Shown: positions 40,824 through 50,079, numbered from the stretch's first letter. The stretch is 64,000 bases of DNA from Paenibacillus sp. MZ04-78.2 (GCF_024213375.1 NZ_JANAVJ010000006.1:123345-187344); one strand, 5' to 3'. Notes: generated by a model from the sequence alone, not told the origin. Numbers and translations are program-made.

Positions 40824-42734
40824 TCAGGACCCGTATTTGTTCCTGTAGTGCGCCAGCGCCAGCAGCGGCCAGATCGCGTTGTAGCTGTGATAGCGCACGT
40901 AAAAATCGCCGGGCAGCGCCGCGCCGGTAGGATACTTGGCCGGCCAGGAAGTATCCCCGGCCTCCAGCATGTCCACGAGCGCACGTGCCGCTCGGTTGAT
41001 GGCGTCCGTCGGCGCCGGATGCACGGCGATCAGCGCATCGAGCGCCCAAGCGGTCTGCGAGGGCGTACTTGCGCCAAGCGGGATGTAGAGCTTGGCCCGG
41101 TCGCTGCGGCACGATTCGCCGAAGCCGCCGTCCGGGTTTTGGATGCCGGTGAGCCACTGCACCGCTTGCTGCAGCTCCGGTTGATCGGGCGCAACCCCGA
41201 CAGCCGCGAGTCCGGTTACGGCGGCCCAGGTGCCGTAAATGTAGCAGATGCCCCAACGGCCGTACCAGGAGCCGTTCCGCTCTTGGCAGCCAAGCAGCCA
41301 CCGGACGGCGCGCCGGATGAACGGCTGCTCTTGGCGGATTCCCGCCCAAACGCCCAGATATTCCAGCGTGCGCCCGGTCAGGTCCGCGGCCGAAGCGTCA
41401 ATCGCCGCCTCCGCGCCATCGACGGGAAGGGCGGTGAGCAGCGGGGAATTTTTGTTCCGTTCGAAGGCCGGCCAGCCGCCGTCGTCGTTCTGCAGCGACA
41501 GCACCCAATGAAGGCCGCGGCTTCTTGCTTCGCCATACCCGGCCTCGGGCCGCCCCGGACTCCGGCGCAGCGCCCGCAGCGCGGCGGTCGTATCGTCCAC
41601 GTCCGGCACAATCGTATTGATGTCGGAGAACCCCCAGCCGCCGGGAACGGGGTTCGTGACATCGACGCTCCAATCGCCGAGCTTCGTATGCTGGCGCGAG
41701 AGCAGGTAAGCGTCCGCCCGCCGGATCGCCGGATGCGAGGCTGGCAGTCTCGCTTCCTGCAGCGCATGGCTAAGAAGCGCCGTATCCCAGACGGTGGAGG
41801 GGGAGTTTTGGATGTGAAGCTGCCCGTCGGGTTCGCAGGCGAGCGAGATCAGCCCTTGTACAGCTCTTGCGATGACGGGATGCCGCTCGTCGTATCCGAG
41901 CGCCAGCAGCGCATACACCATCAGGAACGTGCAGGATGCATAGCTGTACAGCGTCCCGTTCGGTTCGATCCGCTCAAGCATATAGCGCTCGGCATGCCGA
42001 AGCGCCAGCCTGCGGAGCTCTTGCGGCAGGCAAGGCAGCTTATGCAGAGCGCGTTGGATGTCGTTCCACCAGCCGGAGAGGCGGCGGTCTTCCCCGACAT
42101 CCCTATCCTCGGCATGCGCCGACCAGCGCCCGCGGGCCGGCAGCAGCTCGGACAAGTCGGGCATCCCCGCCGTTTTGACCGTGAACTGTTTGATGCCCAA
42201 TATCGCAACGGGCGCCAGATGCACGCGCGCGTAACTGGAAAAGCGATAAAAGCTCAGCGGGAACGACCGGGGAAGCAGCAGCAATTCCGGCGGAAAGGGG
42301 AACGGCCGCGGCCAAGGGTACTGACCGATGACAGCCAGCATCGCCTTGGTCAACAAGCCGCTGACGTTCCGCAGGCCGCCTTTGGACAAAATAAACTGTC
42401 TCGCCCGCCGTAGCGCTTCGTCGGAAGCGTGCAGCCCGGCATACCGCAGCGCCGCATAAGCTTCGACCGTCACCGACAAATGTCCGTCCCCGTCGTCGTA
42501 AAACCATTTCCACGCGCCATCCGCTTCCTGCTTCGATAAAATCCGGTTTGCTAAACGCCGTATAAGGTTTTCGTCCTTGACGTTTAACGATCTTAATAAC
42601 ACGATCAGATACCCGTCCGTCACGATCCCGTTTTCAAAGCAAAAACGCCACGTCCCGTCCGGCGATTGCCGCGTCAGCAGCATCTGCATCAAACGATCGG
42701 TGGCGGTTTCGACAATCCGGTGGAGGCTGCTCAT
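40824..42734 (-). CDS. sqhC: Sporulenol synthase / squalene-hopene cyclase family
   Basis: 636 residues from the ATG at 42734 (AAGGG nine bases upstream). Tracks Bacillus SqhC along its whole length: QSPDGTWRFCFENGI near 21, GYPWPRP-like QYPWPRPFPFPPE, SYARVHLAPVAI, RIEPNGTLYSYASCTFLMVYALLALGY, STVWDTALLSHALQ, QHTKLGDWSV and NPVPGGWGFSDIN. The acidic catalytic motif is DVDDTTAAL, where Bacillus has DCDD. Repeated QxxDGGW-type motifs and the end DFYVRYHSYNAIWPLLAL are also present. The enzyme cyclises C35 polyprenyls into sporulenol, a spore membrane terpenoid. Squalene-hopene cyclase activity is an alternative. Confidence 0.9.
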   Translation of the reverse strand: MSSLHRIVETATDRLMQMLLTRQSPDGTWRFCFENGIVTDGYLIVLLRSLNVKDENLIRRLANRILSKQEADGAWKWFYDDGDGHLSVTVEAYAALRYAGLHASDEALRRARQFILSKGGLRNVSGLLTKAMLAVIGQYPWPRPFPFPPELLLLPRSFPLSFYRFSSYARVHLAPVAILGIKQFTVKTAGMPDLSELLPARGRWSAHAEDRDVGEDRRLSGWWNDIQRALHKLPCLPQELRRLALRHAERYMLERIEPNGTLYSYASCTFLMVYALLALGYDERHPVIARAVQGLISLACEPDGQLHIQNSPSTVWDTALLSHALQEARLPASHPAIRRADAYLLSRQHTKLGDWSVDVTNPVPGGWGFSDINTIVPDVDDTTAALRALRRSPGRPEAGYGEARSRGLHWVLSLQNDDGGWPAFERNKNSPLLTALPVDGAEAAIDASAADLTGRTLEYLGVWAGIRQEQPFIRRAVRWLLGCQERNGSWYGRWGICYIYGTWAAVTGLAAVGVAPDQPELQQAVQWLTGIQNPDGGFGESCRSDRAKLYIPLGASTPSQTAWALDALIAVHPAPTDAINRAARALVDMLEAGDTSWPAKYPTGAALPGDFYVRYHSYNAIWPLLALAHYRNKYGS

Positions 42735-42843
42735 TCTCATCACCCTTTCCCCATCATTGTATGGGGGCTCCCGGCAAATCATGCGCGGGTTCGCGAGGAA
42801 ACGGGACGAGCATGCGGGCCTCCGGCCCGGTATTCGGGAGCGG

Positions 42844-43602
42844 TCAGGAGCCCGTGGTGATTTTCGCAGCGGTATAATCGCGAATCGTTTCGGGGATGTA
42901 CCGCAGGGAAGAGAGCGTGAAATAGGCGCCGGAAGGTTCTACGTCCACTTCGACCTGATTGTAGGCCCACTCCAGCTCCACGGGCATGAAGATGGCGTGA
43001 ATACCCGCCTTGAGCGCCGGGGTAATATCGGTGCGAAGCGAATTGCCGATCATCCAGGTGTTGTCCCGGTCGAATTCTTTCATGCGGATGAGTCCGTCGA
43101 GGTACTCGGCGTTTTTATGGCGCGTGACGTAGATCCGGTTGTCGAAGAACCGTTCCAGCCCCGCTTCTTTTACCTTGCGCATCTGAACCGTCGGGTCCCC
43201 TCCGGTGTACAAGTGAAGCGTATGGCCGTCTTCTTGCAGCATGCGGAGCGTCTCTTCCATATAAGGATACGGCTCGATGCTGTGACCGTAGACGGAGGCG
43301 CCGAGCTCGATCAGCCGTCTGACTTCCGCTTCATTTTTGGATCGGCCGGTTAAATCGGTATAATATTCGTACGTATCAACGAACGATTGGGGGAAGAAGT
43401 CCGGCACAAAGCCGTTGACAAGCACCCGCTCCAAATCGATTTCCGCTTGTTTTTTCTTGATTTCCGCGATGGACAGGTGGTAGCCGTGAAACCACGCTTC
43501 CATTTGGTCCGCGAATTGGTCGATCACCAAGTCGAAAAATTTGTTGCAATACAGAAGCGTATCGTCCATATCAAACAAGATCGTCTGCTGCATTTTGGTC
43601 AT
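42844..43602 (-). CDS. HAD-family hydrolase
   Basis: 252 residues from the ATG at 43602 (AGGAGAAAT upstream). HAD motif I is ILFDMDDTLLYCNKFF (catalytic Asp). Motif II lies in HLYTGGDP (about 135), and motif III/IV regions are in RHKNAEYLDGL and WMIGNSLRTDITPALKAG (about 185). A cap region (about 25-110) is inserted between motifs I and II. It is probably a cytosolic phosphatase. It ends 109 bases before sqhC on the same strand, so it may be co-transcribed, but no isoprenoid-specific feature is visible. Confidence 0.88.
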   Translation of the reverse strand: MTKMQQTILFDMDDTLLYCNKFFDLVIDQFADQMEAWFHGYHLSIAEIKKKQAEIDLERVLVNGFVPDFFPQSFVDTYEYYTDLTGRSKNEAEVRRLIELGASVYGHSIEPYPYMEETLRMLQEDGHTLHLYTGGDPTVQMRKVKEAGLERFFDNRIYVTRHKNAEYLDGLIRMKEFDRDNTWMIGNSLRTDITPALKAGIHAIFMPVELEWAYNQVEVDVEPSGAYFTLSSLRYIPETIRDYTAAKITTGS

Positions 43603-43623
43603 AGCGATTTCTCCTACTCTCTC

Positions 43624-43660
43624 TATGCTTTTTGTTGTTTTTTGCAACAACAAAAAGCTT
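43624..43660 (-). terminator. AT-rich hairpin after bactofilin gene
   Basis: CTTTTTGTTG and CAACAACAAAAAG pair on either side of TTTTTTG. It lies between the bactofilin stop and the HAD start and probably ends the bactofilin transcript. Confidence 0.5.
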
Positions 43661-43669
43661 TTCTCTTCA

Positions 43670-44071
43670 TTATAGCATGGCTATGACAAGAGACGCATCC
43701 TCCTGCGGCGCTTGGCCCATCTCGCTCTGGCCTTGGAACACGGCCCCCGGCTCGATAATTAGCGTAGCGGCGCGGACGGTGCCGACCAAGCGGCCCGTCG
43801 GAGTGATGCGGACGATGCCCTCCGCCTCCACGCGACCGTCCAGCCTTCCGGCAATGACAACGTCGCGGGCGCGCAGATCGGTGGAGCGAACGATCCCTTT
43901 CTCTCCGACCGCTACCTCGCCTGCGGCTTGAAGCATGCCTTGAAACTCGCCTTCGATGCGCACGTCGGCTTCCGAGCGGAACGCTCCTTCGAGGATGCTT
44001 CCCTCGCCGATTAGCGAGACGGAGCGCCCGGAACGCGAAGAGCGGCTTCGCCAACCGTTCATTCGAAACAT
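43670..44071 (-). CDS. Bactofilin (polymer-forming cytoskeletal protein)
   Basis: 133 residues from the ATG at 44071, which overlaps the stop of the peptidase gene (TGATG). The central domain (about 18-115) shows the bactofilin pattern of short beta-helix turns: GEGSILEGAFRSEADVRIEG, GMLQAAGEVAVGEKGIV, ARDVVIAGRLDGRV and GRLVGTVRAATLIIEPGAVF. Bactofilins polymerise at the membrane without nucleotide and often direct peptidoglycan hydrolases. Pairing with an M23 peptidase is a recurring arrangement. Confidence 0.92.
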   Translation of the reverse strand: MFRMNGWRSRSSRSGRSVSLIGEGSILEGAFRSEADVRIEGEFQGMLQAAGEVAVGEKGIVRSTDLRARDVVIAGRLDGRVEAEGIVRITPTGRLVGTVRAATLIIEPGAVFQGQSEMGQAPQEDASLVIAML

Positions 44072-45081
44072 CACTTGTTCCTCTCCTTTTTTCGATTATC
44101 GCTTGGCATATAGGGGACAGGATCGGTGCTTTTGCCGCTAAGCAGCACCTCGTAGTGAAGGTGGGGTCCGGTGCTGCGGCCGGTTGTTCCCAGTTGACCG
44201 ATCGCCTGTCCTTTATCGACCGGATCGCCCCGATCCACCTGCGCGCTGTTCAGATGCATGTACCACGTCCGCAGCCCTTTGTCATGCTCGATCACAACGT
44301 TGTGCCCGTGCAGCCTGTCATAGCCGGCCGAGTGGACGACGCCGCCCGCGACCGCATAGACCGGATCGCCCAGCTTGCCCGCAATGTCGATGCCGCGATG
44401 GAAGCTGAGCTTTTTCGTAAACGGGTCTTTGCGGTAGCCGTAAGGGGAGGTAACGACCTTGGATAATGTAGGCCATATATCGGGCGTGCGCTGCTGCCGC
44501 TCCTGCTTTTCCTGAAGCTGCCGCTTCGTTTGGCCGAGCCGGGAGGCGAGCTCCTTCATCTCGGCGCGCAGCGACGCGTAACGGGCTCCCGTCGCCGCAG
44601 CCAGCTCATGCGTCTGCTCCTCGGTTGCGGGGAACGCTTCGCCGCCCATCCCCCCCGCATCGGCAGAAACGGCTGAGGATACAGGCTGTCCGCCGGCTTT
44701 CCGGCGCTTGATGCTGCCGGGAGCCAGCTTGTGCAAATCCTGCTCGAGCCGCTGCATCCGCTCCATTTGGCTTCGGACTTCCGCGGCTTGCTTCGAAAGC
44801 GCATAAATATCGTTTTGCAGCCGTTCGATGGCCGCGTTTTTACGATGTAAATCTTGCTCCAGCTGCGCTGTCCGCCCTTTCATCTCCACCGATTTCAGCG
44901 AAATGGACACGGTGGAGTGCAGACTGCGAACAGACAGAACACAGATCGTCCCGAACAGCAGCAGCATAAGAGAGGCAGCGCACCATAGGGCGGCGCGGGG
45001 CAGCTTGAGGCGTACCACGCTTCCGTTCGCCTCGGGAATGATCACGAACGTCAGCTTGCTTTGAAACCACGTGAACTTCAT
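44071..45081 (-). CDS. M23 (LytM-type) metallopeptidase with coiled coil
   Basis: 336 residues, ATG with AAAGGAG upstream. Membrane segment about 28-50, then a coiled coil (about 62-115) outside the cell, and an M23 domain (about 205-330). Zinc-binding residues are HRGID (His and Asp), and HLHYE near the end. VYAVAGGVVHSAGYDRLHGH and the final TDPVPYMP complete the fold. It likely cleaves peptidoglycan cross-bridges. It is translationally coupled to the bactofilin gene. Confidence 0.92.
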   Translation of the reverse strand: MKFTWFQSKLTFVIIPEANGSVVRLKLPRAALWCAASLMLLLFGTICVLSVRSLHSTVSISLKSVEMKGRTAQLEQDLHRKNAAIERLQNDIYALSKQAAEVRSQMERMQRLEQDLHKLAPGSIKRRKAGGQPVSSAVSADAGGMGGEAFPATEEQTHELAAATGARYASLRAEMKELASRLGQTKRQLQEKQERQQRTPDIWPTLSKVVTSPYGYRKDPFTKKLSFHRGIDIAGKLGDPVYAVAGGVVHSAGYDRLHGHNVVIEHDKGLRTWYMHLNSAQVDRGDPVDKGQAIGQLGTTGRSTGPHLHYEVLLSGKSTDPVPYMPSDNRKKERNK

Positions 45082-45206
45082 GACGGCTCCTTTCGGTGGA
45101 TCTGCCTCGGCCCGAAACGGTTATTTGGCGAGGCCGGTCTAGAAAAGTCCTTCTTTCTCATACACATACCTAATAGAACAGATTTGCGTATGATGGAGGG
45201 ATTCGC

Positions 45207-45587
45207 TTGTCATTTTTACATTCAACCCACATGGACCTGCTGGAGCGTTTGACGCTTCATCTTAAGCAGGATATTGCTCTGCAGGCCGAAGACTTCAAGA
45301 GTGGTGCAGGCGTGCTGAATCAGGTCGGTAAACGGTTTATCCGGATGGATGAACGCTATGTCGTGCCCGCCTCGATGCAGGAAATTGTCCTTTTTGATAT
45401 CCCGAAGAAGGGGGCGGGCTCCCGCGTAAACGTCCGGACAACGTATGCCGGCACATTCGAGGCGGTTCTGCTCTGCACCGGGGCCGATTTTGTCGAGCTG
45501 CGCGTAAACCGGGCCGAAGAAGAAGAGGAACTGGTCATTCTCATCCCCTTCAGCCGGATCGTTGGGATCGAGCGTGCCAGGTCATGA
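45207..45587 (+). CDS. Hypothetical protein with Sm-like pattern
   Basis: 126 residues, TTG start with GGAGGG six bases upstream. Beta-rich, with GKRFIRMDERYVVPASMQEIVLF, then the strand pairs RTTYAGTFEAVLLCTGADFVELRV and a closing EEELVILIPFSRIVGIERA. The order of strands and the closing IPFSKIV pattern resemble small Sm/DUF2642-like proteins of spore formers. This is a resemblance only. It faces the germination operon. Confidence 0.55.
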   Translation: MSFLHSTHMDLLERLTLHLKQDIALQAEDFKSGAGVLNQVGKRFIRMDERYVVPASMQEIVLFDIPKKGAGSRVNVRTTYAGTFEAVLLCTGADFVELRVNRAEEEEELVILIPFSRIVGIERARS

Positions 45588-47012
45588 CGTCTGCGCCGAA
45601 TTGGGGGAACTCCTCGCTGCAAGGTCCTTGGCTTTCCGCATCTCCATGTGCGTAACGAACAGCAATAACGCCAGGACGAGTGCATATCCGAAGGCGGCCA
45701 GCTTGCCGATGATCGCATAGTTCCGGCTGAAGATCAGGCCCGCGCCGACGAAAACAAATCCGAAGGCGAGCAGCACATTGCCGGCTCGCAGCCAGGTACG
45801 GCCTGATATCGCGCCCAGACGCGAGCCGAACCGTTTCCCGGGGTGGCGATTTCCCCCTTTGGACTCACCGTCCCGGTCATGTCCCTGACTTTTCCCCGAA
45901 GATGCTTCCGCATGGCGCTCGGGACTTCGTTTCGGGAATCTTCGCATGAGCAGCAGCATAGCCGCCAGCAGCACCGGTTGATAGCTGAGCACAAACACGG
46001 GCGAGCTGTAATTGCCGAAGCTGAATACCTCCGGCGTGCTCTTGAAAGCGAGAATCGTGGTCACCAGCAGAAACAGGCTGACCGGGGAATTGATAAGCGT
46101 GTAGTCCCTTTGCCGGATCAGGCTGGTAATCCCGATCAGGAAGGCGAGATAAATGAAGATCATCTTGCCGACGATAATCGGGAACCAGATGCTCAGAATA
46201 AGCAGATCCATCCGGTCCAAAAAGTCCGTAATTTGAATGTGCTGCACCAAGCTGTAATTTGGGTAAATCAGGTTGCCGGGAATGTTCGGCCCGAGGACGG
46301 ACACTTCCATCAAGAGGAAAAGCGACAGCAGCGCCGTAGCCATCAGCGAACCGTGCCGAAGGGCGGAGTGAACCTGTCTGGAATTCCAGATCATATGCAA
46401 AAACGCCCCTGCAATGATGATATCCCCGTACCAGCCGATACTGAGGAGGCCTGCGTATCCGAGCTGCTTAGGCGAAGTCGTCAATACCGGCTGCAGTAGA
46501 CGGAAGCTCATTTCGTTGGACAACAGGAACGGCAGCATGAATGTGAGCGCGAAGAACACGGGAAAAAACAAATCATTGACCCGGGAAATCACTTCAGCAC
46601 TGGTCCGGCCGTAAAACATAAGCATCACGACGAGGAGCAGAACGAGCATTTCCTCGGGGGTATTCGGCAGAAGAAGCGTGCCGATGAACTTGCCGAACAT
46701 CCGAAGATCGCGCAGCAGGATGAACCATACGTGGATCAGCACTACCATGTTCGCGAGCATGCCGAACCAGCGGCCAAACAAAATAAAGTTGATCTCGAAA
46801 AGATGCTTTCCTGGAAGCCGCATACTGAGCTGTGCAAAAACGTAGGAGATGAAAAGAATATAGACGGTGGGCAGCAGATAGACGAACCAGGTATCCATAT
46901 GCGAGATTCGGATCAGATCGTGCTGGATGCTAAGCAGCCCGCCGCCGATTAGCAGCGATCCCACCAGCCAGGAGAGCTGTCTTTGGTTAATGATTTGCGT
47001 GTTGACAGGCAT
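45582..47012 (-). CDS. Spore germination receptor B subunit (GerB/GerKB-like)
   Basis: 476 residues from the ATG at 47012. GGAGGAAAG lies 11 bases upstream. An ATG at 47042 directly abuts the upstream gene's stop but has no site. It is a membrane protein with about ten segments and the amino-acid-permease-like fold of GerB: INQRQLSWLVGSLLIGGGLLSIQ, FEINFILFGRWFGMLANMVVLIH, and DRMDLLILSIWFPIIVGKMIFIY (about 270-292). The C-terminus has an extended polar loop (about 375-425). In the inner spore membrane it helps bind germinants with the A and C subunits. Confidence 0.92.
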   Translation of the reverse strand: MPVNTQIINQRQLSWLVGSLLIGGGLLSIQHDLIRISHMDTWFVYLLPTVYILFISYVFAQLSMRLPGKHLFEINFILFGRWFGMLANMVVLIHVWFILLRDLRMFGKFIGTLLLPNTPEEMLVLLLVVMLMFYGRTSAEVISRVNDLFFPVFFALTFMLPFLLSNEMSFRLLQPVLTTSPKQLGYAGLLSIGWYGDIIIAGAFLHMIWNSRQVHSALRHGSLMATALLSLFLLMEVSVLGPNIPGNLIYPNYSLVQHIQITDFLDRMDLLILSIWFPIIVGKMIFIYLAFLIGITSLIRQRDYTLINSPVSLFLLVTTILAFKSTPEVFSFGNYSSPVFVLSYQPVLLAAMLLLMRRFPKRSPERHAEASSGKSQGHDRDGESKGGNRHPGKRFGSRLGAISGRTWLRAGNVLLAFGFVFVGAGLIFSRNYAIIGKLAAFGYALVLALLLFVTHMEMRKAKDLAARSSPNSAQTS

Positions 47013-47042
47013 GCGTTCACCCGCTTTCCTCCATCGCTTCAT

Positions 47043-47276
47043 TTACTGAGGATGGATAATTGAGAAAACCCACGGCGATACCCGATCGATAAAAAAACGT
47101 GTCGGCATTGGGGGCGGATAGCCGGACGCCATGCAGAGAAAAAGACCCAGTGTCACAAGCGTAAACAATATGTACAGCCGTGCTGTTGCCTTCGGCTGCC
47201 TCGCCCAATGCTTCAAGTTCAAAAATAAATGAAACGCCATCAGCACCATGAACCAGACGAGAAACTGGGAATTCAT
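47043..47276 (-). CDS. Small germination receptor D-type subunit
   Basis: 77 residues from the ATG at 47276 (GGAG eight bases upstream), which overlaps the C-subunit stop (ATGA). Two hydrophobic segments (about 4-17 and 30-48) and no cysteine-lipobox. Its place between C and B and its size match the small two-segment D proteins (such as GerVD, GerKD) encoded in some gerA-type operons, which modulate receptor activity. Often missed by annotation. Confidence 0.75.
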   Translation of the reverse strand: MNSQFLVWFMVLMAFHLFLNLKHWARQPKATARLYILFTLVTLGLFLCMASGYPPPMPTRFFIDRVSPWVFSIIHPQ

Positions 47277-48454
47277 CGGGCAGGCTCCGCTTTCGTCACG
47301 TTTTCGTAAATCAGACCGGTTTCCGTAAGCACGCTTTTTACCTCTATGCGGAAATCGGCGTCCTTCATCCCGGCCGGCCAGCGCGATGCGTACTCCTTCT
47401 CCCAAAGCCCCGGATGCTCCCGCCACAAATACAATCCGAATTGTGCGGAATCCGTGTCATTACTGATCATTTTGCGGATCGTTTTCCGCATCGCTTGTTC
47501 GATGTAACGGTTCATCGCTTCCTCCACTTTTTGGACCTTGCCGGTTTGACTGAAGTCGTACATGCCCAAGCTTTCGGTTACTTTGGCCTTGGCTTTCGTA
47601 CGGATGTCGAATCGAAGCTTTCCACGTTCCGTATGGACCCGAATCTGGCTTTTCGAATCGAAGATGCTCACCGTAATCGTATACCGGTCGTCGATTTTTA
47701 CGGTTGCGGTCGATTGTACGGGCATGCTTATCAGCCAGGCGAGCCCGCTTGCCTCCGCATTCTCGAACACGCCGGTCATTTTGTCTTCGCGAAATTGCGC
47801 ATAGCCGAGGAACTCGATTTCCTTCGATTTTTTCGCATTTTTGGAGGTTTTCTCCGATTCCTTCATGCCCATGTAGGCCGTTACGGCATCGCTGCCAAGG
47901 CTGCTGAGCGCGAGGGCGACTTGCTTCATGTTGATAGGGATGACGTTTCGGGCCTTCATAAGCTCCCGAATCGCTTCCGACGGGAAGCGCTCAAATTGCG
48001 GCGTTGCTTGCAGCAGCTCGTAAGCTTTTCCTTTGGTGACGACCATATAAATCGTCATCCGGCTTTCCGGAGACCGGGGCGTCGCATCGAAGACGTTCCG
48101 GATTCCCCGTTTGGCAAAATCCTCGCCGATCAACAACGTTCTGCGGTGCGCGAAAAACATGCGGCGGGACATCCGCCGCTGCAGCCGGGCCTGCGCCTCC
48201 CGAAACGTGGTGCCGACTTCGGAATCGACGTAGTAGCTTTTGGTTCCGGCCGTTCCGCCTCCGCCTCCGGAGGCTCCGCCCATATTGCCGGGGAGCGGCA
48301 TCAATACGCTGTACCGGATCTTGCCGTCTTGCTCCATATCCACCGCGGTCGTCAAAATAAAGGCCGTGTCGTTGATTTCCACCCGGTCCCAGCACCCGGT
48401 CAGGCAGAGCAGGGAGAGCAGCACGAGGGATAGGCGGGTGCGGTGCAAGCTCAT
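47273..48454 (-). CDS. Spore germination receptor C subunit (Ger(x)C lipoprotein)
   Basis: 393 residues from the ATG at 48454 (AAAGGAG upstream). The longer frame lacks a site. Signal peptide with a lipobox LLCLTGCWDRVEINDTAFI, the classic GerC beginning. The mature part has EVGTTFREAQARLQRRMSRRMFFAHRRTLLIGEDF and the family C-terminal domain with ISNDTDSAQFGLYLWREHPGLW. It is a lipoprotein on the outer face of the inner spore membrane. It starts within the GerA stop (ATGA). Confidence 0.94.
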   Translation of the reverse strand: MSLHRTRLSLVLLSLLCLTGCWDRVEINDTAFILTTAVDMEQDGKIRYSVLMPLPGNMGGASGGGGGTAGTKSYYVDSEVGTTFREAQARLQRRMSRRMFFAHRRTLLIGEDFAKRGIRNVFDATPRSPESRMTIYMVVTKGKAYELLQATPQFERFPSEAIRELMKARNVIPINMKQVALALSSLGSDAVTAYMGMKESEKTSKNAKKSKEIEFLGYAQFREDKMTGVFENAEASGLAWLISMPVQSTATVKIDDRYTITVSIFDSKSQIRVHTERGKLRFDIRTKAKAKVTESLGMYDFSQTGKVQKVEEAMNRYIEQAMRKTIRKMISNDTDSAQFGLYLWREHPGLWEKEYASRWPAGMKDADFRIEVKSVLTETGLIYENVTKAEPAR

Positions 48455-50079
48455 TCTACAGGCTCCTTTCCTTCTTCTATCGCATGGTCGATGGTTTTGC
48501 CCCGCTGGCCAGATTGCTCCGTAATTTCCTGCGGCAGCGTATCGTCTAACCTCCTGCTGTCCTGCAGGGGCATAAAGGAAGGACGTTGTCCCATCGCCCA
48601 CCAAGGTGAGCGGAAGAGAATATCCTTCAGGTCGCCGGAGGATAGCGGCGCGACTGGCGATAAGTAAGGAATGCCGAAGGAGCGGAGGTTGGCCAGATGT
48701 CCCATGATCAGCATGATCACAATCAAGATGCCGTACATTCCGAACAGCGAAGCGGCGATCAGGATCGGAAACCGCAGCATCCGGATCGCGATCGCCCCGT
48801 TAAACCGCGGAATCGTGAACGAGGCGATCCCGGTGAGCGATACGACGATCACCATCGGCGCAGATACGATGCCTGCCTGCACCGCCGACTGTCCGACGAC
48901 GAGCGCGCCCAGAATACTGACCGCCGACCCGATCGCTTTAGGCAGCCGGATGCCCGCTTCCCGAAGCGCCTCGAAGGTTACTTCCATGATCAGCGCTTCG
49001 ACAACGGCCGGGAACGGGATCGCTTCTCGGGCGGCAGCGACCGATAGCAGCAGAGACGTAGGGAGCAAGTCCTGATGGTAAGTTGTAATAGCGACGTATA
49101 AGGCCGGCGTCAGCAGCGACAGCACCATGAACGTATACCGCAGCCAGCGGATCAGCGTGGCCACCTGATACCGCTCGTAGTAATCCTCGCTGGCCTGCAT
49201 AATTTCGGCGAAGACGAACGGCACGATGAGCGTAAACGGCGTCCCGTCCACCATAATGCCGACGCGTCCCTGCAGCAGGGCGGCCGCGACGACATCCGGC
49301 CGTTCGGTATATTGAAGCTGCGGAAAGGGCGAATACGTCGAATCTTGAATGAATTCTTCGATATAGCCCGATTCCAGTACGGCATCGATGTTTATTTTTT
49401 CGAGACGTTTGACCACTTCATGGACGACGCTCGAGTCCGCCAGATCGTCCAGATAAGTAACGACGACATTGGTGTTGGTTTCCCGGCCGAGCGTCATCGG
49501 TTTCATTTTTAGATGCGGCGTTTTCAGCTTGCGGCGGATCATGGACGTGTTCGTCCGGATATTTTCTACGAACCCCTCGCGGGGGCCGCGTACGACCGAC
49601 TCGGTATCGGGCTCATTGATGGACCTTTTTTCCATTCCCCGCATGCCGAGCAGCAGCGCCTTGTTGTTGCGCTCGACGATCAGCCCCGTGTCGCCGCCGA
49701 GTACGGAAAGCAGCATATCCGCATAATTGTCCGCCTTCTGAATCTGGGAGACGGGCAGCGTCATATCGGAGATGTTGTCGATCAGTTCCTCTCCGCCCTC
49801 CAGAATCATCAGCGACTTCATCGTCTCGTTCACCAGCTCCGTCTTGGCCATGCCGTCGACAAAAAACAAAATCGCGGGCAAGCTGTGCTCGATGCGGAAC
49901 TCGCGAATGACGAAATCGGAGCAGTCCTTGAACAGCTCCTCCAAATAACTTTTGTTTTCTTCGACGCTCATGAAGACAGGCACGGAGCGCAGCTCGTCGA
50001 TAAAACGGTATTCCGCTTTCCGCAGCGGGTGTTCCGGGGCGTCCTGTCCTTTTTTCTTGCGGTTTTTCGTATGGATCAT
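48451..50079 (-). CDS. Spore germination receptor A subunit (GerA/GerKA-like)
   Basis: 542 residues from the ATG at 50079 (GAAGGAG upstream). A cytosolic N-terminal domain of about 280 residues (FMSVEENKSYLEELFKDCSDFVIREF) and a membrane domain of about five segments. Family landmarks include VVRGPREGFVENIRTNTSMIRRKL (about 155), GRVGIMVDGTPFTLIVPFVF and SVAAAREAIPFPAVVEALIME. It senses germinants together with the B and C subunits and starts ion release from spores. It is the first gene of the operon A-C-D-B. Confidence 0.94.
   Translation of the reverse strand: MIHTKNRKKKGQDAPEHPLRKAEYRFIDELRSVPVFMSVEENKSYLEELFKDCSDFVIREFRIEHSLPAILFFVDGMAKTELVNETMKSLMILEGGEELIDNISDMTLPVSQIQKADNYADMLLSVLGGDTGLIVERNNKALLLGMRGMEKRSINEPDTESVVRGPREGFVENIRTNTSMIRRKLKTPHLKMKPMTLGRETNTNVVVTYLDDLADSSVVHEVVKRLEKINIDAVLESGYIEEFIQDSTYSPFPQLQYTERPDVVAAALLQGRVGIMVDGTPFTLIVPFVFAEIMQASEDYYERYQVATLIRWLRYTFMVLSLLTPALYVAITTYHQDLLPTSLLLSVAAAREAIPFPAVVEALIMEVTFEALREAGIRLPKAIGSAVSILGALVVGQSAVQAGIVSAPMVIVVSLTGIASFTIPRFNGAIAIRMLRFPILIAASLFGMYGILIVIMLIMGHLANLRSFGIPYLSPVAPLSSGDLKDILFRSPWWAMGQRPSFMPLQDSRRLDDTLPQEITEQSGQRGKTIDHAIEEGKEPVE

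Noticed and set aside
40782..42413. 543-codon frame antisense to sqhC
   Set aside because: Shadow of the cyclase gene, Arg/Pro-rich.
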